Notes: a model not told the origin generated them from the letters alone. Counted from the first letter of the stretch, positions 9,354 to 18,432 are shown. The stretch: DNA of 64,000 nucleotides from Elizabethkingia sp. YR214 (GCF_003058195.1 NZ_QBUH01000002.1:1-64000); one strand, 5' to 3'. Made by a program: numbers and translations.

Positions 9354-9857
9354 ATGAAAAGCGATCTTTTTTTTGATTTTTCTATAGATAAGGAAAACAA
9401 TACTATTGTTATCAAGCGTGAATTTAATGCAAATTTGGAGCAAGTGTGGCAAGCCTGGACAAAAACGGAATTTCTTGACAGGTGGTGGGCGCCGAAGCCT
9501 TATAGGGTTGAGACAAAGACTTTAAATTTTACAGAAGGAGGGATATGGCTATATGCTATGGTAAGTCCTGAAAATGAAAAACTTTGGTGTAAAGCAGACT
9601 ATCAGAAGATAGAATTTAAAAAGCTTATCGAGTGGCTAGATGCTTTTTGTGACGAAAATGGAAATGAAAATACTGAAAAGCCGCGTTCCAACTGGAGTAT
9701 TAATTTTTCTACGGACGATCATCTTACAACTGTACATATAATCCTTAAGCATGATAGCTATAAAGATGTAGAGACCATGCTGGAGATGGGCTTTAAAGAA
9801 GGCTTTACCATGTGTATGGGAAATCTTGATGAATTATTACTGGAAGTAAACAAATAA
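9354..9857 (+). CDS. SRPBCC / AHSA1 domain protein
   Basis: 167 residues. The helix-grip fold is recognisable from REFNANLEQVWQAWT near the start, FLDRWWAPKPYRVET, and the C-terminal helix GFKEGFTMCMGNLDELL. These stand-alone AHSA1-like proteins bind small hydrophobic ligands; their roles in flavobacteria are mostly unknown. I start at ATG 9354 (MKSDLFFDFS) rather than at the upstream end of the frame (9240), because the extra residues resemble untranslated leader and a promoter element lies at 9319. It is followed by a strong hairpin terminator. Confidence 0.88.
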   Translation: MKSDLFFDFSIDKENNTIVIKREFNANLEQVWQAWTKTEFLDRWWAPKPYRVETKTLNFTEGGIWLYAMVSPENEKLWCKADYQKIEFKKLIEWLDAFCDENGNENTEKPRSNWSINFSTDDHLTTVHIILKHDSYKDVETMLEMGFKEGFTMCMGNLDELLLEVNK

Positions 9858-9878
9858 AGATTTTATGATAAAACTAAA

Positions 9879-9903
9879 AAGCTCCTCAAAAATAGAGGAG
9901 CTT
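9879..9903. terminator. Bidirectional terminator
   Basis: AAGCTCCTC (9879-9887) pairs perfectly with GAGGAGCTT (9895-9903), seven-base loop, A-run before and T-run after. It separates the AHSA1-type gene from the convergent monooxygenase gene. Confidence 0.8.
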
Positions 9904-9908
9904 AATTT

Positions 9909-10937
9909 TTATGCTTCGTTAATCAACGGAATTACTTTTTTACCAATCAGCTCTATTGATTTATAAACCTGTTCCTGTGTAAGTCCCGGATTATCCATCT
10001 GGAAAGTAAATCTTGAAATACCTCCCAAAGCTTTACTATGACGAAGTATTTTTGCTGCTACTTCCTCAGGACTTCCTACAACATAGGCTCCGGTTAATCC
10101 GGCCTGTGCCTCGAATTGAGATCTTGTTGGTGTAGGCCATCCGCGTTCTTTACCTATTTTGCCCATCATCTCCTGATACCCTGGAAAGTATTCATCCTTT
10201 GCCTGATTTGTATCTTCCGCAACATAACCCAAGGAATGTAATCCTACCTGTAGTTTTTCACGGGGATGCCCTGCTTTCTCTCCTGCCTCGTAATATAAAT
10301 CAATCAGAGGTCTGAAATTATGGGTTTCGCCCCCGATAACAGCAACCATTAGGGGAAGTCCAAGTTTTCCTGCTCGTATAAAAGATTCTGGTGTTCCGCC
10401 AACACCAATCCACACCGGAAGAGATTCCTGATATGGGCGCGGATATATTGGCTGCTCATGTAATGGGGCACGGAACTTACCTTTCCAGGATATCGTCTCC
10501 TTGTCACGGATAGCGAGTAGTAATTCTATTTTTTCTTCAAAAAGCTGATCATAATCCTGAAGATTAAGTCCAAATAAGGGATAAGCATCAATAAAAGAAC
10601 CTCTACCAGCAACAATTTCTGCCCGGCCCTTTGATATAAGGTCTAGGGTAGCATATTCCTGAAAAACTCTTACAGGATCAGCCGCACTTAGTACCGTTAC
10701 GGCACTGGTAAGCTTAATGTTTTTGGTACGAGCGGCAGCAGCGGCAAGAATAACAGCAGGAGCTTCATCTAAAAACTCTTTTCGGTGGTGTTCCCCAAGT
10801 CCAAAGACATGAAGTCCCATTTTGTCAGCATGTTCAATTTTACTGAGCAAAGCTTCTATGGCTTCTATGTTTTGCTGAGGATTTAAAGCTCCTTCATAAG
10901 CGCCGGTTGCAATAAAGCTATCTATTCCTATTTCCAT
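9909..10937 (-). CDS. LLM class flavin-dependent oxidoreductase
   Basis: 342 residues of a luciferase-like monooxygenase TIM barrel. Family features include GLGEHHRKEFLDEAPAVILAA near residue 45, TVLSAADPVRVFQEYATLD and PVWIGVGGTPES. Such enzymes use reduced FMN or F420 with oxygen on small organic molecules. The gene 115 bases upstream on the same strand encodes an FMN reductase-like protein, so the two may form a two-component monooxygenase. That is inferred from adjacency. The substrate is unknown. Full length and ATG start are clear. Confidence 0.92.
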   Translation of the reverse strand: MEIGIDSFIATGAYEGALNPQQNIEAIEALLSKIEHADKMGLHVFGLGEHHRKEFLDEAPAVILAAAAARTKNIKLTSAVTVLSAADPVRVFQEYATLDLISKGRAEIVAGRGSFIDAYPLFGLNLQDYDQLFEEKIELLLAIRDKETISWKGKFRAPLHEQPIYPRPYQESLPVWIGVGGTPESFIRAGKLGLPLMVAVIGGETHNFRPLIDLYYEAGEKAGHPREKLQVGLHSLGYVAEDTNQAKDEYFPGYQEMMGKIGKERGWPTPTRSQFEAQAGLTGAYVVGSPEEVAAKILRHSKALGGISRFTFQMDNPGLTQEQVYKSIELIGKKVIPLINEA

Positions 10938-11052
10938 AATGTGTGTTGTTTTTGGGAATTTCTAATACAAATATCGCGTGTTTAGCTTTGGTTTTCCTTG
11001 ATATAGGATAAGAAATCTAAGACCCCACAAGGAATAAAGTTCTTAAAAAGCA

Positions 11053-11586
11053 CTAGGCTGAAATCTGAGATTTAAAGCTTTGGATTTTAGTATTAAGTTC
11101 TTCTAACATTTCAGTATTAATTACACCGTTTTCGAGATCGAAATTTTCATAAAACTTTGGAAGTGAAAAGTTTTCCATGATCACAGCGCCAAACTGAGGG
11201 AAAAAAGTCTTGGCTGTATTCATAACATTTCCGCCACCATAACCTCCCGGAGAGGTACTCATCAAAAGCATGGGTTTATTTTGAAATACTTTTACGTTTA
11301 TTCTTGATGACCAGTCGAAGACATTTTTAAATGCTGCACTATAAGATCTGTTATGTTCAGCCAAGGAACAGATAATAATATCACTCTCTTCAATTTGTTT
11401 TAGAAAACTATGTGCCTGATCAGGAAAGCCTTTTTTCTCAAGATCTACGGAAAATACCGGCATGGAATAGTCGTTAAGGTCGAGGAGATTGATCTCATTA
11501 CCGGAAAAGCTTTTTAAAACAAATTTTACAAGTTCCCGGTTAATGGAAGTGGATGAAGTACTTCCTGCAAATGCTAATATTTTCAT
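11053..11586 (-). CDS. NAD(P)H-dependent FMN reductase family protein
   Basis: 177-residue flavodoxin-like protein. The phosphate-binding loop AGSTSSTSINRELVKF follows the first strand, and SLAEHNRSYSAAFKNVFDW and MSTSPGGYGGG match the flavin-binding loops of NADPH-dependent FMN reductases and quinone reductases. It would supply reduced flavin in the cytosol. The luciferase-like gene follows on the same strand after 115 bases, so it may be its partner. The 282-base gap upstream, shared with a divergent AraC gene, shows no further gene. Confidence 0.88.
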   Translation of the reverse strand: MKILAFAGSTSSTSINRELVKFVLKSFSGNEINLLDLNDYSMPVFSVDLEKKGFPDQAHSFLKQIEESDIIICSLAEHNRSYSAAFKNVFDWSSRINVKVFQNKPMLLMSTSPGGYGGGNVMNTAKTFFPQFGAVIMENFSLPKFYENFDLENGVINTEMLEELNTKIQSFKSQISA

Positions 11587-11868
11587 ATTGTTTATTTTTA
11601 TTATCTGTTTATATTTTCAATCAGGAAATAGTTCCTAAGAAAAAAGGTAGTGTAGAATCTTTTCTTTTAAAAGACTTACCTAAAATTAGTAAATTTTCCT
11701 TAAAGATTAGCCTATAGCTTTTAAGGGCGTAATTCTGGTAATATGCAAAACTTTATAATTTTAGAATTTTTTTGCTGGAAATTTAGTTTCTTTTATAATC
11801 CTGATTTTATATAGATTTGCTTAGAGATATAATCTAACAATTAAGTAATAATCTTTGATAATAGCCCT

Positions 11869-12747
11869 GTGAAAAAAGATCAAATTCATATCTATTCTGA
11901 AAAGGACAGCTTTCCTAATAGTATAGTGGAAAACTTTTATATTAATTACTATCAGGACGTAAATCTTAAGAACAGTAATAGGACTGATATACATCATCAT
12001 ACTTATTATGAAATTATCTGGGTAGAAAAAGGAAGTGGAGTTCACACTATTGATTTTGTTGATTATCATTACTCCGGACCTTGTCTTTTTTTACTACATC
12101 CCAGGAATGTACACAAAATTCAAAAAAATACGCTGTGTTCAGGAGGTGTGATTAAATTCAATGATCAGTTTTTTACAAATGATGAGCCTGAGTCAAAATT
12201 CTTATTAAAATTTGCTGTATTCAATGATATTGATGTTTTTCCTATTCTTAATTTATCAATGATTGAAGCAAAAAAAGTAAAATATCTTTTTGAGATTATT
12301 TTTGATGAAACCAGAGGTGGTGAAGTTCCGATGAAAACATTAATTTTAAGTTTATTAAAATCTTTGCTACTTAAAATCTATCTGATAAAAAAAGAAAGCT
12401 TCCAGATTGATAACGTTTATCACCCGAGTTCCATTAGGTATCAGGAATTTCAGGAACTTGTGGAGCGGTATTTCAAAGACGAACATAACCTTAGCTTTTA
12501 TAGTAATAGACTAAAGTTTTCGACAAGAACCCTGAATGAGGTATGTAAAAAGAACAGCCATAAAACTGCCCATCAATTAATTAAAGACAGACTTTTATTG
12601 GAAGCTAAGAGAATGCTGAGTTACACAGATTTGTCCATCAAAGAAATTGCCTTTCAACTGGGTTTTGAGGACTCCGCTTATTTCACCCGTTTTTTTATGG
12701 TCAATAGCAAAGTGAGTCCCTCAGAATTTAGGAAAGTAAATTCTTAA
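11869..12747 (+). CDS. AraC family transcriptional regulator
   Basis: 292 residues starting with GTG (GTG-AAA-AAA-GAT). The N-terminal cupin-like domain carries DIHHHTYYEIIWVEKGSG, and the C-terminal double helix-turn-helix ends with SIKEIAFQLGFEDSAYFTRFFMVN. It is the first of three co-directional genes (AraC, metallo-beta-lactamase-fold protein, D-2-hydroxyacid dehydrogenase), so it may regulate them. No ATG occurs near the start in this frame, so GTG is the best choice. Confidence 0.9.
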   Translation: MKKDQIHIYSEKDSFPNSIVENFYINYYQDVNLKNSNRTDIHHHTYYEIIWVEKGSGVHTIDFVDYHYSGPCLFLLHPRNVHKIQKNTLCSGGVIKFNDQFFTNDEPESKFLLKFAVFNDIDVFPILNLSMIEAKKVKYLFEIIFDETRGGEVPMKTLILSLLKSLLLKIYLIKKESFQIDNVYHPSSIRYQEFQELVERYFKDEHNLSFYSNRLKFSTRTLNEVCKKNSHKTAHQLIKDRLLLEAKRMLSYTDLSIKEIAFQLGFEDSAYFTRFFMVNSKVSPSEFRKVNS

Positions 12748-12807
12748 ATTTCCTAAAAGTCCATTTCTTTTGATCTTTTGTCCAATTACAAAGGGTGCTG
12801 TATTGGA

Positions 12808-12815
12808 TACCTTTG
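12808..12815 (+). promoter_or_regulatory. -7 element before the MBL-fold gene
   Basis: TACCTTTG matches TAnnTTTG and lies 43 bases before the ATG at 12859. It makes the upstream TTG at 12778 an unlikely start and suggests that this gene is transcribed apart from the AraC gene. Confidence 0.45.
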
Positions 12816-12858
12816 CCAGGTAAAAACTTGTAAGGAGTTGAATTTTAGTACCAGTAGA

Positions 12859-13647
12859 ATGAAAAAGATATGCAGAGCTTGTGGAACTCAGTTTCCGGAA
12901 AATTATCATTTAGCATTATGTGCAATATGTTCTGAAGAAAGGCAGTTTATACCTCTTTCCGGTCAGCGTTGGACAACACATCAGGAGCTAGTGGAAAGCC
13001 ACAAAACGGAAATAACTGAAATTAATGAATATCTTTATGAGATTATCATTACACCCAAATTTGGCATAGGACAAAGAGCATTTTTAGTACTTTCAGAAAG
13101 TGGTAATATTCTTTGGGACTGCATTCCTTTATTGGATCAGAATATCATAAACTTTATTAACCAAAAGGGAGGCTTAAAAGCGATTGCAATATCTCATCCC
13201 CATTATTATAGCAATATGAATGATTGGGCTGAAGAGTTCAACTGCTCTGTTTACATTCATAGTTTTGATAAAGAATATGTAGCTGATAAAGGGAGGAGCA
13301 TCCATCACTGGTCAGGCGAATCATTTAAGCTTTGGGATAATATTACGATTGAAAATATTGGTGGGCATTTTAAGGGAAGCAGTGTACTGATCATAAGTAA
13401 GCTCTCAAAACTAGGGGTAATGCTTTGTGGAGATACGATGTATCTTTCACCTAGCATGAATTTTTTTGCCATTATGCATAGCTACCCTAATAGAATTCCT
13501 CTAAAGAGAACGGAAATTTTAAGAATAAAAGAACGCTTATCTAACTTGAGCTTTGATACCATTTATGGTTTCTACAGCTATCAGAATCTTACAGAAAATG
13601 TGCGGAAAATCGTTGCAAAATCCATAGAACAGCATCTATCGGAATAA
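12859..13647 (+). CDS. Zinc-ribbon plus metallo-beta-lactamase-fold protein
   Basis: 262 residues from ATG 12859. A short N-terminal zinc ribbon has two CxxC knuckles (CRACG ... CAICS), then an MBL fold follows. The usual metal motif HxHxDH reads SHPHYYS here: the first two His remain but the Asp and third His are replaced. GGHFKG and CGDTMY keep the later His and Asp ligands. One metal site may therefore be lost or rearranged. MBL proteins with an HPHYY motif are, to my recollection, a recurring glyoxalase-like subgroup. It ends 31 bases before the dehydrogenase gene. Substrate unknown. Confidence 0.82.
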   Translation: MKKICRACGTQFPENYHLALCAICSEERQFIPLSGQRWTTHQELVESHKTEITEINEYLYEIIITPKFGIGQRAFLVLSESGNILWDCIPLLDQNIINFINQKGGLKAIAISHPHYYSNMNDWAEEFNCSVYIHSFDKEYVADKGRSIHHWSGESFKLWDNITIENIGGHFKGSSVLIISKLSKLGVMLCGDTMYLSPSMNFFAIMHSYPNRIPLKRTEILRIKERLSNLSFDTIYGFYSYQNLTENVRKIVAKSIEQHLSE

Positions 13648-13678
13648 ATTTTTGAAATATTTACTTAAAAAATATCAT

Positions 13679-14641
13679 ATGAAAATAACAATATTAGACG
13701 ACTATCAGGATATTATTAAAGATCTGGATTGTTTTCAGATGCTAAAAAGCCAAAACGTAAATATCCTAAACAAAACTGAAAAAGATCCTGAAAAATTGGC
13801 ATCCTTAATTGGAAAATCAGAGATTATAGTTTTAATACGGGAAAGAACCGAGATATCGAGTGAATTACTTCAGTATTTACCACATTTAAAGCTAATCAGT
13901 CAGACGGGAAAGATTTCCAACCACTTAGATTTAGATGCATGTACTAGAAATAATGTTCTTGTTTCGGAGGGAATAGGTTCACCTGTGGCTCCTGCAGAAT
14001 TAACATGGTCGTTATTAATGAATACGGTTAGAAAAGTTCCTCAGGCTATTGAAGGAATGAAAAATGGCCACTGGCAGGTTAACATCGGAAATACGATCAA
14101 TGGAAAAACAATTGGGATATGGGGGTATGGGAAAATTGGACAAAAAATAGCCCAGTATGCAAAAGTATTTGGTGCAAAAGTTCTGGTTTGGGGAAGTGAA
14201 AATTCCAGAACTAAAGCACTTGAAGATGGTTTTGGAACGGCAAACAGTAAAGAGGACTTTTTTAAAACCGCAGACATTATAAGCTTGCACTTAAGGTTAA
14301 ATGAAAATACTTTTTCTATAGTAAAAGAGCAGGATTTAATGAGTATGAAAGAAGGTTCTGTGCTTATTAATACAGCCAGAGCAGAATTAGTTCAAAAAGA
14401 TACGCTGTTGAATGTGCTTAAAAGCGGAAAGAAAATTTCAGTGGGAGTAGATGTTTATGAGAATGAACCTGTATATGATACAAGTTATGAATTACTCAAC
14501 AGAAATAATGTAATCTGTACGCCCCATCTTGGGTATGTAGCATGTGAAGGCTATGAACTTTATTTTAGTAAAGCCTTTGAGAATGTACTTAATTATATTG
14601 CTGGTAACCCTACAAATATTGCCAATCCTGAAGCCCAGTAA
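13679..14641 (+). CDS. D-2-hydroxyacid dehydrogenase family protein
   Basis: 320 residues. The Rossmann motif GIWGYGKIGQKIA is in the middle, and the catalytic residues are Arg in INTARAELV, Glu in VYENEPV and His in TPHLGY. The family reduces 2-oxoacids to D-2-hydroxyacids with NAD(P)H (for example phosphoglycerate, glycerate or formate dehydrogenases). I start at ATG 13679 (MKITILDDYQD), since the frame opens earlier only with a TTG. It follows the MBL-fold gene closely on the same strand, so the two are probably one transcript. The specific substrate cannot be named. Confidence 0.9.
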   Translation: MKITILDDYQDIIKDLDCFQMLKSQNVNILNKTEKDPEKLASLIGKSEIIVLIRERTEISSELLQYLPHLKLISQTGKISNHLDLDACTRNNVLVSEGIGSPVAPAELTWSLLMNTVRKVPQAIEGMKNGHWQVNIGNTINGKTIGIWGYGKIGQKIAQYAKVFGAKVLVWGSENSRTKALEDGFGTANSKEDFFKTADIISLHLRLNENTFSIVKEQDLMSMKEGSVLINTARAELVQKDTLLNVLKSGKKISVGVDVYENEPVYDTSYELLNRNNVICTPHLGYVACEGYELYFSKAFENVLNYIAGNPTNIANPEAQ

Positions 14642-14696
14642 CTCAATTTAACTTAATTATAAGGAAGTTGTAGTGCGAACTTCTGGTATTTAATTT

Positions 14697-14704
14697 TATA
14701 TTTG
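14697..14704 (+). promoter_or_regulatory. -7 element before the S41 protease gene
   Basis: TATATTTG matches TAnnTTTG, 6 bases before the ATG at 14711. The predicted start of transcription would be at or next to the start codon, giving a very short or leaderless message. The longer frame opening at TTG 14702 overlaps this element. Confidence 0.4.
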
Positions 14705-14710
14705 AGTGGT

Positions 14711-15943
14711 ATGAAACATCAATTAGGTATTTTGTTAATGTGTCTTTTTATAGCTGCTTTTAATGGGCAGTCAATTAAAAATGATCATTTAACACCCCAG
14801 CAGTGGAGAGATGATTTACACGCTTTATATGATAATTTAAAGGCAAATCATTTAAATATGTTTCATTTTAGTTCAAAAGAGGTTTTTGATAAAAAATACC
14901 AAGCCATTTATAAAGAAATACCAAACCTAACCAGCAGTAAGATTATTATGCATTTTAAGCAATTTGTATCCCTTGTAGGGGACGGGCATACAATGCTGGT
15001 AGAACCAAAAGATTTCAGAAAGTACCCTTTAGATTTTTTTATTTTCCAGCACCAGATGATTCTGGTGAGAAGCGGTGAAGAGTATAAAGAGCTATTGGGT
15101 TTACCATTAATTTCAATAAATAATATACCGATCAAGCGGATCACAGACTCCTTAAATACTATAATTAGCCATGGAGAGTCAAAATCTTATGCATTGGATC
15201 AGTTGCCAAAGAGATTAACTACAGCGAATTACCTTCAGGCATTTGATTTTGCTCCTGATACAGATTTAGCGGTTTTTGAGTTCCTTAAAGCAGGTAAAAG
15301 TATTAAAGTAAAAATAAAGGCTACTGAAGAAAATAAAGCTATTAACTGGAAATGGGCATATAGTAAACTTCCGTTATTTTTAAGCCATGGTACCTCTCCT
15401 GAACCTTCAATTTTTCATAAAGCTTTAGGTGATAATATTTATTATATTAACTTTTCAGGATATCCATCCTGGGAAGATTTTGAAAAAATCACTAAGAATA
15501 TATACGAAGGTTTAAGTAGTCAAAAATCTACAGATAAAATTATTATAGATATGCGTCTAAACGGTGGGGGAAATTTTGATAAAGGATTGAAATTAATGCT
15601 GCCTATGTTTTTAAATTATAATGCACTGCACCCGTTGGTAAAATATTATGTAATAATTGGAAGAGCAACATTTTCTGCCGGAATGTCCAACGCTGCTCAT
15701 TTTAGAGATTGCCTTAATGCAACACTGGTAGGAGAGTCGACAGGAGCTATACCCAATGGTTATCAGGAGATAAAATGGTTTAGGCTGCCAAATTCTTTAC
15801 TTGAAGTTTCTTCATCACAGTTATTTTATTCTTTTCAAAAGAAAAATACTAATGGCCTTCAGCCTGATAAACAAATAATACCATCCTTTAAGGACTACAA
15901 TTTGGGAAATGATCCTGCTTTAAACTGGATTTTAAAAAGATAA
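14711..15943 (+). CDS. S41 family peptidase, secreted
   Basis: 410 residues with an N-terminal signal peptide (MKHQLGILLMCLFIAAFNG). A tail-specific-protease-type catalytic domain follows: DGHTMLVEP in the N-terminal part, IIDMRLNGGGN, then the nucleophile Ser322 in RATFSAGMSNA and VGESTGAIPNG. No clear PDZ domain is visible. These serine proteases act in the periplasm, or hydrolyse peptides or esters. It stands alone between the dehydrogenase gene and a decayed region. The natural substrate is unknown. Confidence 0.87.
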   Translation: MKHQLGILLMCLFIAAFNGQSIKNDHLTPQQWRDDLHALYDNLKANHLNMFHFSSKEVFDKKYQAIYKEIPNLTSSKIIMHFKQFVSLVGDGHTMLVEPKDFRKYPLDFFIFQHQMILVRSGEEYKELLGLPLISINNIPIKRITDSLNTIISHGESKSYALDQLPKRLTTANYLQAFDFAPDTDLAVFEFLKAGKSIKVKIKATEENKAINWKWAYSKLPLFLSHGTSPEPSIFHKALGDNIYYINFSGYPSWEDFEKITKNIYEGLSSQKSTDKIIIDMRLNGGGNFDKGLKLMLPMFLNYNALHPLVKYYVIIGRATFSAGMSNAAHFRDCLNATLVGESTGAIPNGYQEIKWFRLPNSLLEVSSSQLFYSFQKKNTNGLQPDKQIIPSFKDYNLGNDPALNWILKR

Positions 15944-16104
15944 TTTATAGAACGTTTTCTAACTCAAAATCTAAGAAGATAAATTAATTTTCTGTTATTT
16001 ATAATCTGGATTTTTTGAATTAAAAAGAGGGTAGAGTACCTCTTTTTATGATATATTACCTCAATAATTATTAAGATTTTGCTTAATATGTCTTTGTGAT
16101 ATAT

Positions 16105-16310
16105 ATAGCTGAAGCCCTTAACCGTGGATGGGCAAGTGGTGATGCTGGAGATTGGTAGACAAAGGTATCAATGCTTCTTTAAGCTTCTATACCGCTGGAC
16201 CTACCCCCAAGGTGAGATCACTTATAACAGTGCCAATTATCAGAATGCTTTACATACATAGTATGGTGGTAATGATGACATCACTAAAATGATGCGGCTT
16301 TTGAAGTAAA
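16105..16310 (+). pseudogene. Decayed coding remnant
   Basis: Within the 431-base gap after the protease gene, protein-like text can be read only by switching frames and passing stops: GWASGDAGDW, then DKGINASLSFYTAGPTPK, then GEITYNSANYQNALH, then after a TAG YGGNDDITKMMRLLK and a final TAA at about 16308. A terminator follows shortly. This fits the 3' end of a gene broken by frameshifts and nonsense changes. I do not recognise the family. The rest of the gap shows nothing. Confidence 0.5.
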
Positions 16311-16330
16311 TAAAATTTCACAATTAACAT

Positions 16331-16367
16331 AACCCAGGGATTAGCTCTAATCTTTGGGTTTTTATTT
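16331..16367 (+). terminator. Terminator downstream of the decayed gene
   Basis: AACCCA (16331-16336) pairs with TGGGTT (16355-16360) around an inner ATTAG/CTAAT pairing, followed by TTTATTT on the plus strand. It supports the idea that a rightward gene once ended here. Confidence 0.6.
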
Positions 16368-16374
16368 AGTATTT

Positions 16375-17406
16375 TTAATTTCCCTTTACAATTTTTTCAG
16401 CTAGTAAAAGAATCTCTTTATTTATTATATCAGCATTTTCTTTTTTGGTAATGATAGTACCATGACTTGCATCCATAATAATTTGTTTTCCGTTAGAAGA
16501 GATTTCTTTTAGTTCTTTTTGCATATCAAACCATAATTGAACTTGTTTATCAGGGTCAATTCCATCTTTTCTATATTTCTCTTTTTGGGATTCTTTATAC
16601 TGTTCTGTAGCAGTAAATACCAAGAGAGGTAATGAACCTAAATCCTTTGCTTTACCTGCTCGCTGCAGTATTTGATTAGTTACTTCATTTTCTCGTAAAA
16701 ACATACGATAAACATCTCCAGAATTAGACATTAGTGATCGTGAACGGCTGTATAATTCTTTTGGTAAACCATCACCTTGATATACGGGTTTACCAAGAGT
16801 ATTATCATATATACCCAAAATACCTAAATCTGCAAGTACAGATCCTATTTTTAAAAGTTTTGCTTGCCCTTTAGGAACCAATTCTTTTTGAGCTAATCGC
16901 TTCCATTGTTCAGGATGGCTTGAATCTATGAAAACCATTCCCTCAACTTCGTTTGGATAAAGATCCCTGAATATTCTGCTATATGGCCCTCCCATAGAAT
17001 GGCCTACCAAAATGTAAGGTGGTTTTTCACCAATTTTTTCTAATAATTCATGAAGCTGATGTGCATAAAATTCAGGAGATAAACTATCATTACTATTCGA
17101 TTCACTAAACCATTTTCCATCTCTGTCATAGCGTATAACTCTAGTATTATTTTTCAAACCTTCTGCCAGCCAATGTAACATATCTGTATTGCTTTGTGCT
17201 CCAGCTTCAATAATAATGGTAGGTAAAGCTTTCTTTTCACCTTCTGCTCTTACATGAATATTAGTACCATCAACATTAACTAATTTGCCAGGCGGAATTG
17301 GTTTTGGAGCAAATAATCGGTAGCACAGCCCCGAGAACAATAATAATATTAGAATTCCTACGATAAGTTTACCAGTAAACTTAAATATTTTTAAAATTAA
17401 TTTCAT
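16375..17406 (-). CDS. Membrane-anchored alpha/beta hydrolase
   Basis: 343 residues. One N-terminal hydrophobic segment (~11-32) would anchor or export the protein. The hydrolase domain has the oxyanion region IIIEAGAQSNTD, the nucleophile elbow VGHSMGG (Ser137) and a C-terminal DASHGTI with the catalytic His. The family includes esterases, lipases and lactonases; this one resembles the proline iminopeptidase/esterase-like group. It is monocistronic, with no obvious partners. Substrate unknown. Confidence 0.88.
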   Translation of the reverse strand: MKLILKIFKFTGKLIVGILILLLFSGLCYRLFAPKPIPPGKLVNVDGTNIHVRAEGEKKALPTIIIEAGAQSNTDMLHWLAEGLKNNTRVIRYDRDGKWFSESNSNDSLSPEFYAHQLHELLEKIGEKPPYILVGHSMGGPYSRIFRDLYPNEVEGMVFIDSSHPEQWKRLAQKELVPKGQAKLLKIGSVLADLGILGIYDNTLGKPVYQGDGLPKELYSRSRSLMSNSGDVYRMFLRENEVTNQILQRAGKAKDLGSLPLLVFTATEQYKESQKEKYRKDGIDPDKQVQLWFDMQKELKEISSNGKQIIMDASHGTIITKKENADIINKEILLLAEKIVKGN

Positions 17407-17474
17407 ATAAGATCTTGAAGCTTGATAATGTCAGCAATTTTGAAGCGTAAACTTTTAACTAAAATAAACCTTCT

Positions 17475-17506
17475 ACGATCATTTTAATTATCGTTGATCG
17501 TTTTTT
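17475..17506. repeat. Inverted repeat in the gap between hydrolase and HdeD-like genes
   Basis: ACGATCA (17475-17481) and TGATCGT (17495-17501) form a 7-bp stem with a 13-base loop, followed by a T-run. It lies ~70 bases upstream of the hydrolase start, so it could be an operator for that gene or a terminator of an unseen rightward transcript. Confidence 0.4.
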
Positions 17507-17770
17507 AGATTGTGCTATTTACAATAGTACTACTGAAACGCAAATTTAAACTTTAAACTAATATAATTTGCATTTAAATGGATGTAATCGTAAAATAATT
17601 TATGCTTTATTCGAAATTATATTTAAGAAATTTAGAAAGAATTCCAGATGGCGTTTTTGTATTTCTATTCAGAATTTTAGATTAGCGAGTACAATAAAAT
17701 TATCATTAGCCTTTGAAATGGTTATATTGAGCATATTTTCTCTATTAAGAAATTTTATCGCTCAAAACTT

Positions 17771-17818
17771 GTATAAAATAATAAAACCGGCATTTAGTCC
17801 GGTTTTATTATTTTATAC
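17771..17818. terminator. Perfect 20-bp inverted repeat, strong terminator
   Basis: The 20 bases 17771-17790 are the exact reverse complement of 17799-17818, loop CATTTAGT, with the GC core ACCGG/CCGGT flanked by A/T-rich arms. It ends the leftward HdeD-like gene (stop at 17833). The rest of the 426-base gap 17407-17832 has only the smaller inverted repeat at 17475. An open frame at 17568-17873 reads through this hairpin and has no family features, so I do not call it. Confidence 0.8.
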
Positions 17819-17832
17819 TTATCTTTTTATTA

Positions 17833-18432
17833 CTAAAGATCCTTATCCAGTTTACGCATTAGTTTGCGCATAATGTAATGATGCTGATTCACTTTTCTAT
17901 ATTCTGTGGAGAGCAAAATTGCAGCAATCCCAATACTAATAAAATATAAAGCTGTAACAAAGTTAATCGGAATACCAGCTGAGGCTGGATTTAAAATTAG
18001 TAATACAGAGAAAATAATTCCTGCAGCACTCCATGTGGCAATACGTCCCCAATGATAATGTTCATGTCTTTTCAAATCTATTGCTGTCCCCATCATGGTG
18101 ATTGAACGTAATAAAGCTGTTAAACCAATAATAAGAACAGGTGATTTCCCGGAATAAATCGTTAAATAGATTCCCAGGTCCAGAATCAGCATCCCGTAAA
18201 TCAAATACCAACCCCAGCCGTTAATTATTCTTCGGTTTTGAAAAGAAAATATAAGACGAAGCAATCCTGCTATAATAAAAACTATTCCATAAAATAGGAT
18301 GTATTGAGTATAGTTTGCCTGCGGTATTATAAATAAAAATACTCCCATTATTACAGAGATAATACCTGCTATCATAGGAAAATACCAACCTTTCAGAGAG
18401 CCTCTGATAGTGGTGTTAAAAGAATCATTCAT
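17833..18432 (-). CDS. HdeD / DUF308 family membrane protein
   Basis: 199 residues with about six hydrophobic segments arranged in pairs. GWYFPMIAGIISVIMGVFLFIIP at the start and GWYLIYGMLILDLGIYL in the middle are typical of the DUF308 repeat found in HdeD, an acid-resistance-associated inner-membrane protein in enterics. The C-terminal tail is basic (RKLMRKLDKDL). Function in flavobacteria is unknown. It is a single gene, ended by the strong terminator at 17771-17818. Confidence 0.82.
   Translation of the reverse strand: MNDSFNTTIRGSLKGWYFPMIAGIISVIMGVFLFIIPQANYTQYILFYGIVFIIAGLLRLIFSFQNRRIINGWGWYLIYGMLILDLGIYLTIYSGKSPVLIIGLTALLRSITMMGTAIDLKRHEHYHWGRIATWSAAGIIFSVLLILNPASAGIPINFVTALYFISIGIAAILLSTEYRKVNQHHYIMRKLMRKLDKDL

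Noticed and set aside
17568-17873. 101-residue frame on the plus strand
   Set aside because: It reads through a perfect 20-bp terminator hairpin and into the antisense of the HdeD-like gene; no family pattern, no signal, no ribosome site.
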